Under the pieces are notes generated by a model that did not search any database, was not told the DNA's origin, and saw only the letters and a program-made list of their open reading frames with translations. Shown piece by piece: positions 6,710 to 6,740 of a stretch of DNA of 6,740 nt. The translations under genes and the position numbers were made by a program. Source of the stretch: Gammaproteobacteria bacterium (lineage in GTDB: Bacteria > Pseudomonadota > Gammaproteobacteria > Nitrosococcales > Methylophagaceae). The first letter of the stretch is position 1; each line of letters begins with the position of its first letter. The stretch is from contig QNEY01000093.1 in assembly GCA_003645385.1 (NCBI GenBank), positions 1-6,740 of the forward strand. Reading direction: 5' to 3'.

Positions 6710-6740
6710 TCACCTGTAATTTCTTGTTGTTGGTCTAACA
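6710..6740 (-). CDS. sdhA: Probable C-terminal end of SdhA/FrdA flavoprotein (5' part outside the window)
   Basis: Only the last nine complete codons and the stop are visible. They read VRPTTRNYR followed by TGA. This resembles the C-terminal ending of the flavoprotein subunits that pair with this type of SdhB, which as I recall end in a phrase like VKLTTRSYK. The order A then B is the usual one for these operons (anchor, flavoprotein, Fe-S subunit). The stop TGA coincides with the first three bases of the palindromic element's terminal repeat. With so few residues the identification rests mainly on context and the C-terminal likeness. Confidence 0.6.
   Translation of the reverse strand, partial: VRPTTRNYR

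Larger units (their letters stand above)
6553..6712. mobile_element. 160-bp MITE-like palindromic element between sdhA and sdhB
   Basis: Two 22-bp terminal inverted repeats, 6553-6574 and 6691-6712, read TGAGACCTTT, then G or A, then GATGATTCCAG. They match at 21 of 22 positions, and weaker A-rich similarity continues inward. The 116-bp interior has no credible gene but contains a strong hairpin (6598-6630). Terminal repeats, small size, no coding capacity and a nested hairpin are the marks of a MITE or other non-autonomous palindromic unit. From memory, GAGACCTTT ends resemble those of some IS5-family elements, but this was not checked. No target-site duplication is visible. The outer end begins at the sdhA stop codon TGA, and the other end lies one base from the sdhB start and contains its Shine-Dalgarno. 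It could instead be a long-resident intergenic regulatory palindrome. Confidence 0.72.

Noticed and set aside
6545..6720. Target-site duplication flanking the palindromic element
   Set aside because: Comparing 2 to 4 bases on either side of both possible end definitions (TGAGACC or GAGACC) gave no direct repeat, so none is annotated.
6697..6738. Alternative minus-strand frame ending LDQQQEITGETFR before a TGA at 6697
   Set aside because: The overlapping frame ending VRPTTRNYR at 6710 resembles the C-terminus of SdhA-type flavoproteins and fits the operon order, whereas this frame matched nothing I recognise.

Overview
The window looks like chromosomal DNA of an AT-rich gammaproteobacterium. 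The evidence is a PepN that reads like the Escherichia coli M1 enzyme almost throughout, a 188-residue dCTP deaminase of the Pseudomonas type, an ApbC/Mrp carrier with the N-terminal MIP18-like domain, and the apbC-dcd order that I recall from Pseudomonas. The iron-sulfur subunit of succinate dehydrogenase/fumarate reductase at the right end is not the E. coli type. It belongs to the kind that works with a single-polypeptide cytochrome b anchor. No genus can be named from the sequence alone.

Every gene recognised here is on the minus strand, so transcription runs from right to left. The right end carries the last nine codons of a probable sdhA (6710-6740), then sdhB (5826-6551). The two are separated by a 160-bp palindromic, MITE-like element (6553-6712) that fits the junction almost to the base. 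Its outer end begins at the sdhA stop codon, and its inner end supplies the sdhB ribosome binding site. It also contains a hairpin followed by a run of T in the direction of transcription. A 181-bp gap (5645-5825) follows, with a likely sdhB terminator, a near-perfect palindrome and a possible apbC promoter.

A close-packed group of five genes comes next: apbC (Fe-S cluster carrier), dcd (dCTP deaminase), a seven-bladed WD40 lipoprotein, a free-standing YqfO/NIF3 accessory-domain protein and pepN (aminopeptidase N, cut by the left edge after 839 codons). Gaps are 55, 16, 1 and 29 bp, so the last four are probably co-transcribed, and apbC perhaps with them. Their functions are diverse: Fe-S assembly, dUTP/dTTP supply, an envelope protein, an unknown PII-like protein and peptide turnover. 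The group therefore looks like a housekeeping operon rather than a dedicated pathway. ApbC could serve the neighbouring Fe-S protein SdhB, but nothing in the sequence proves that link.

I saw no tRNA, rRNA, CRISPR array or defence genes. The most interesting item is the sdhA-sdhB junction element, which could couple sdhB translation to sdhA or attenuate the operon. No gene-free stretch exceeds 300 bases.
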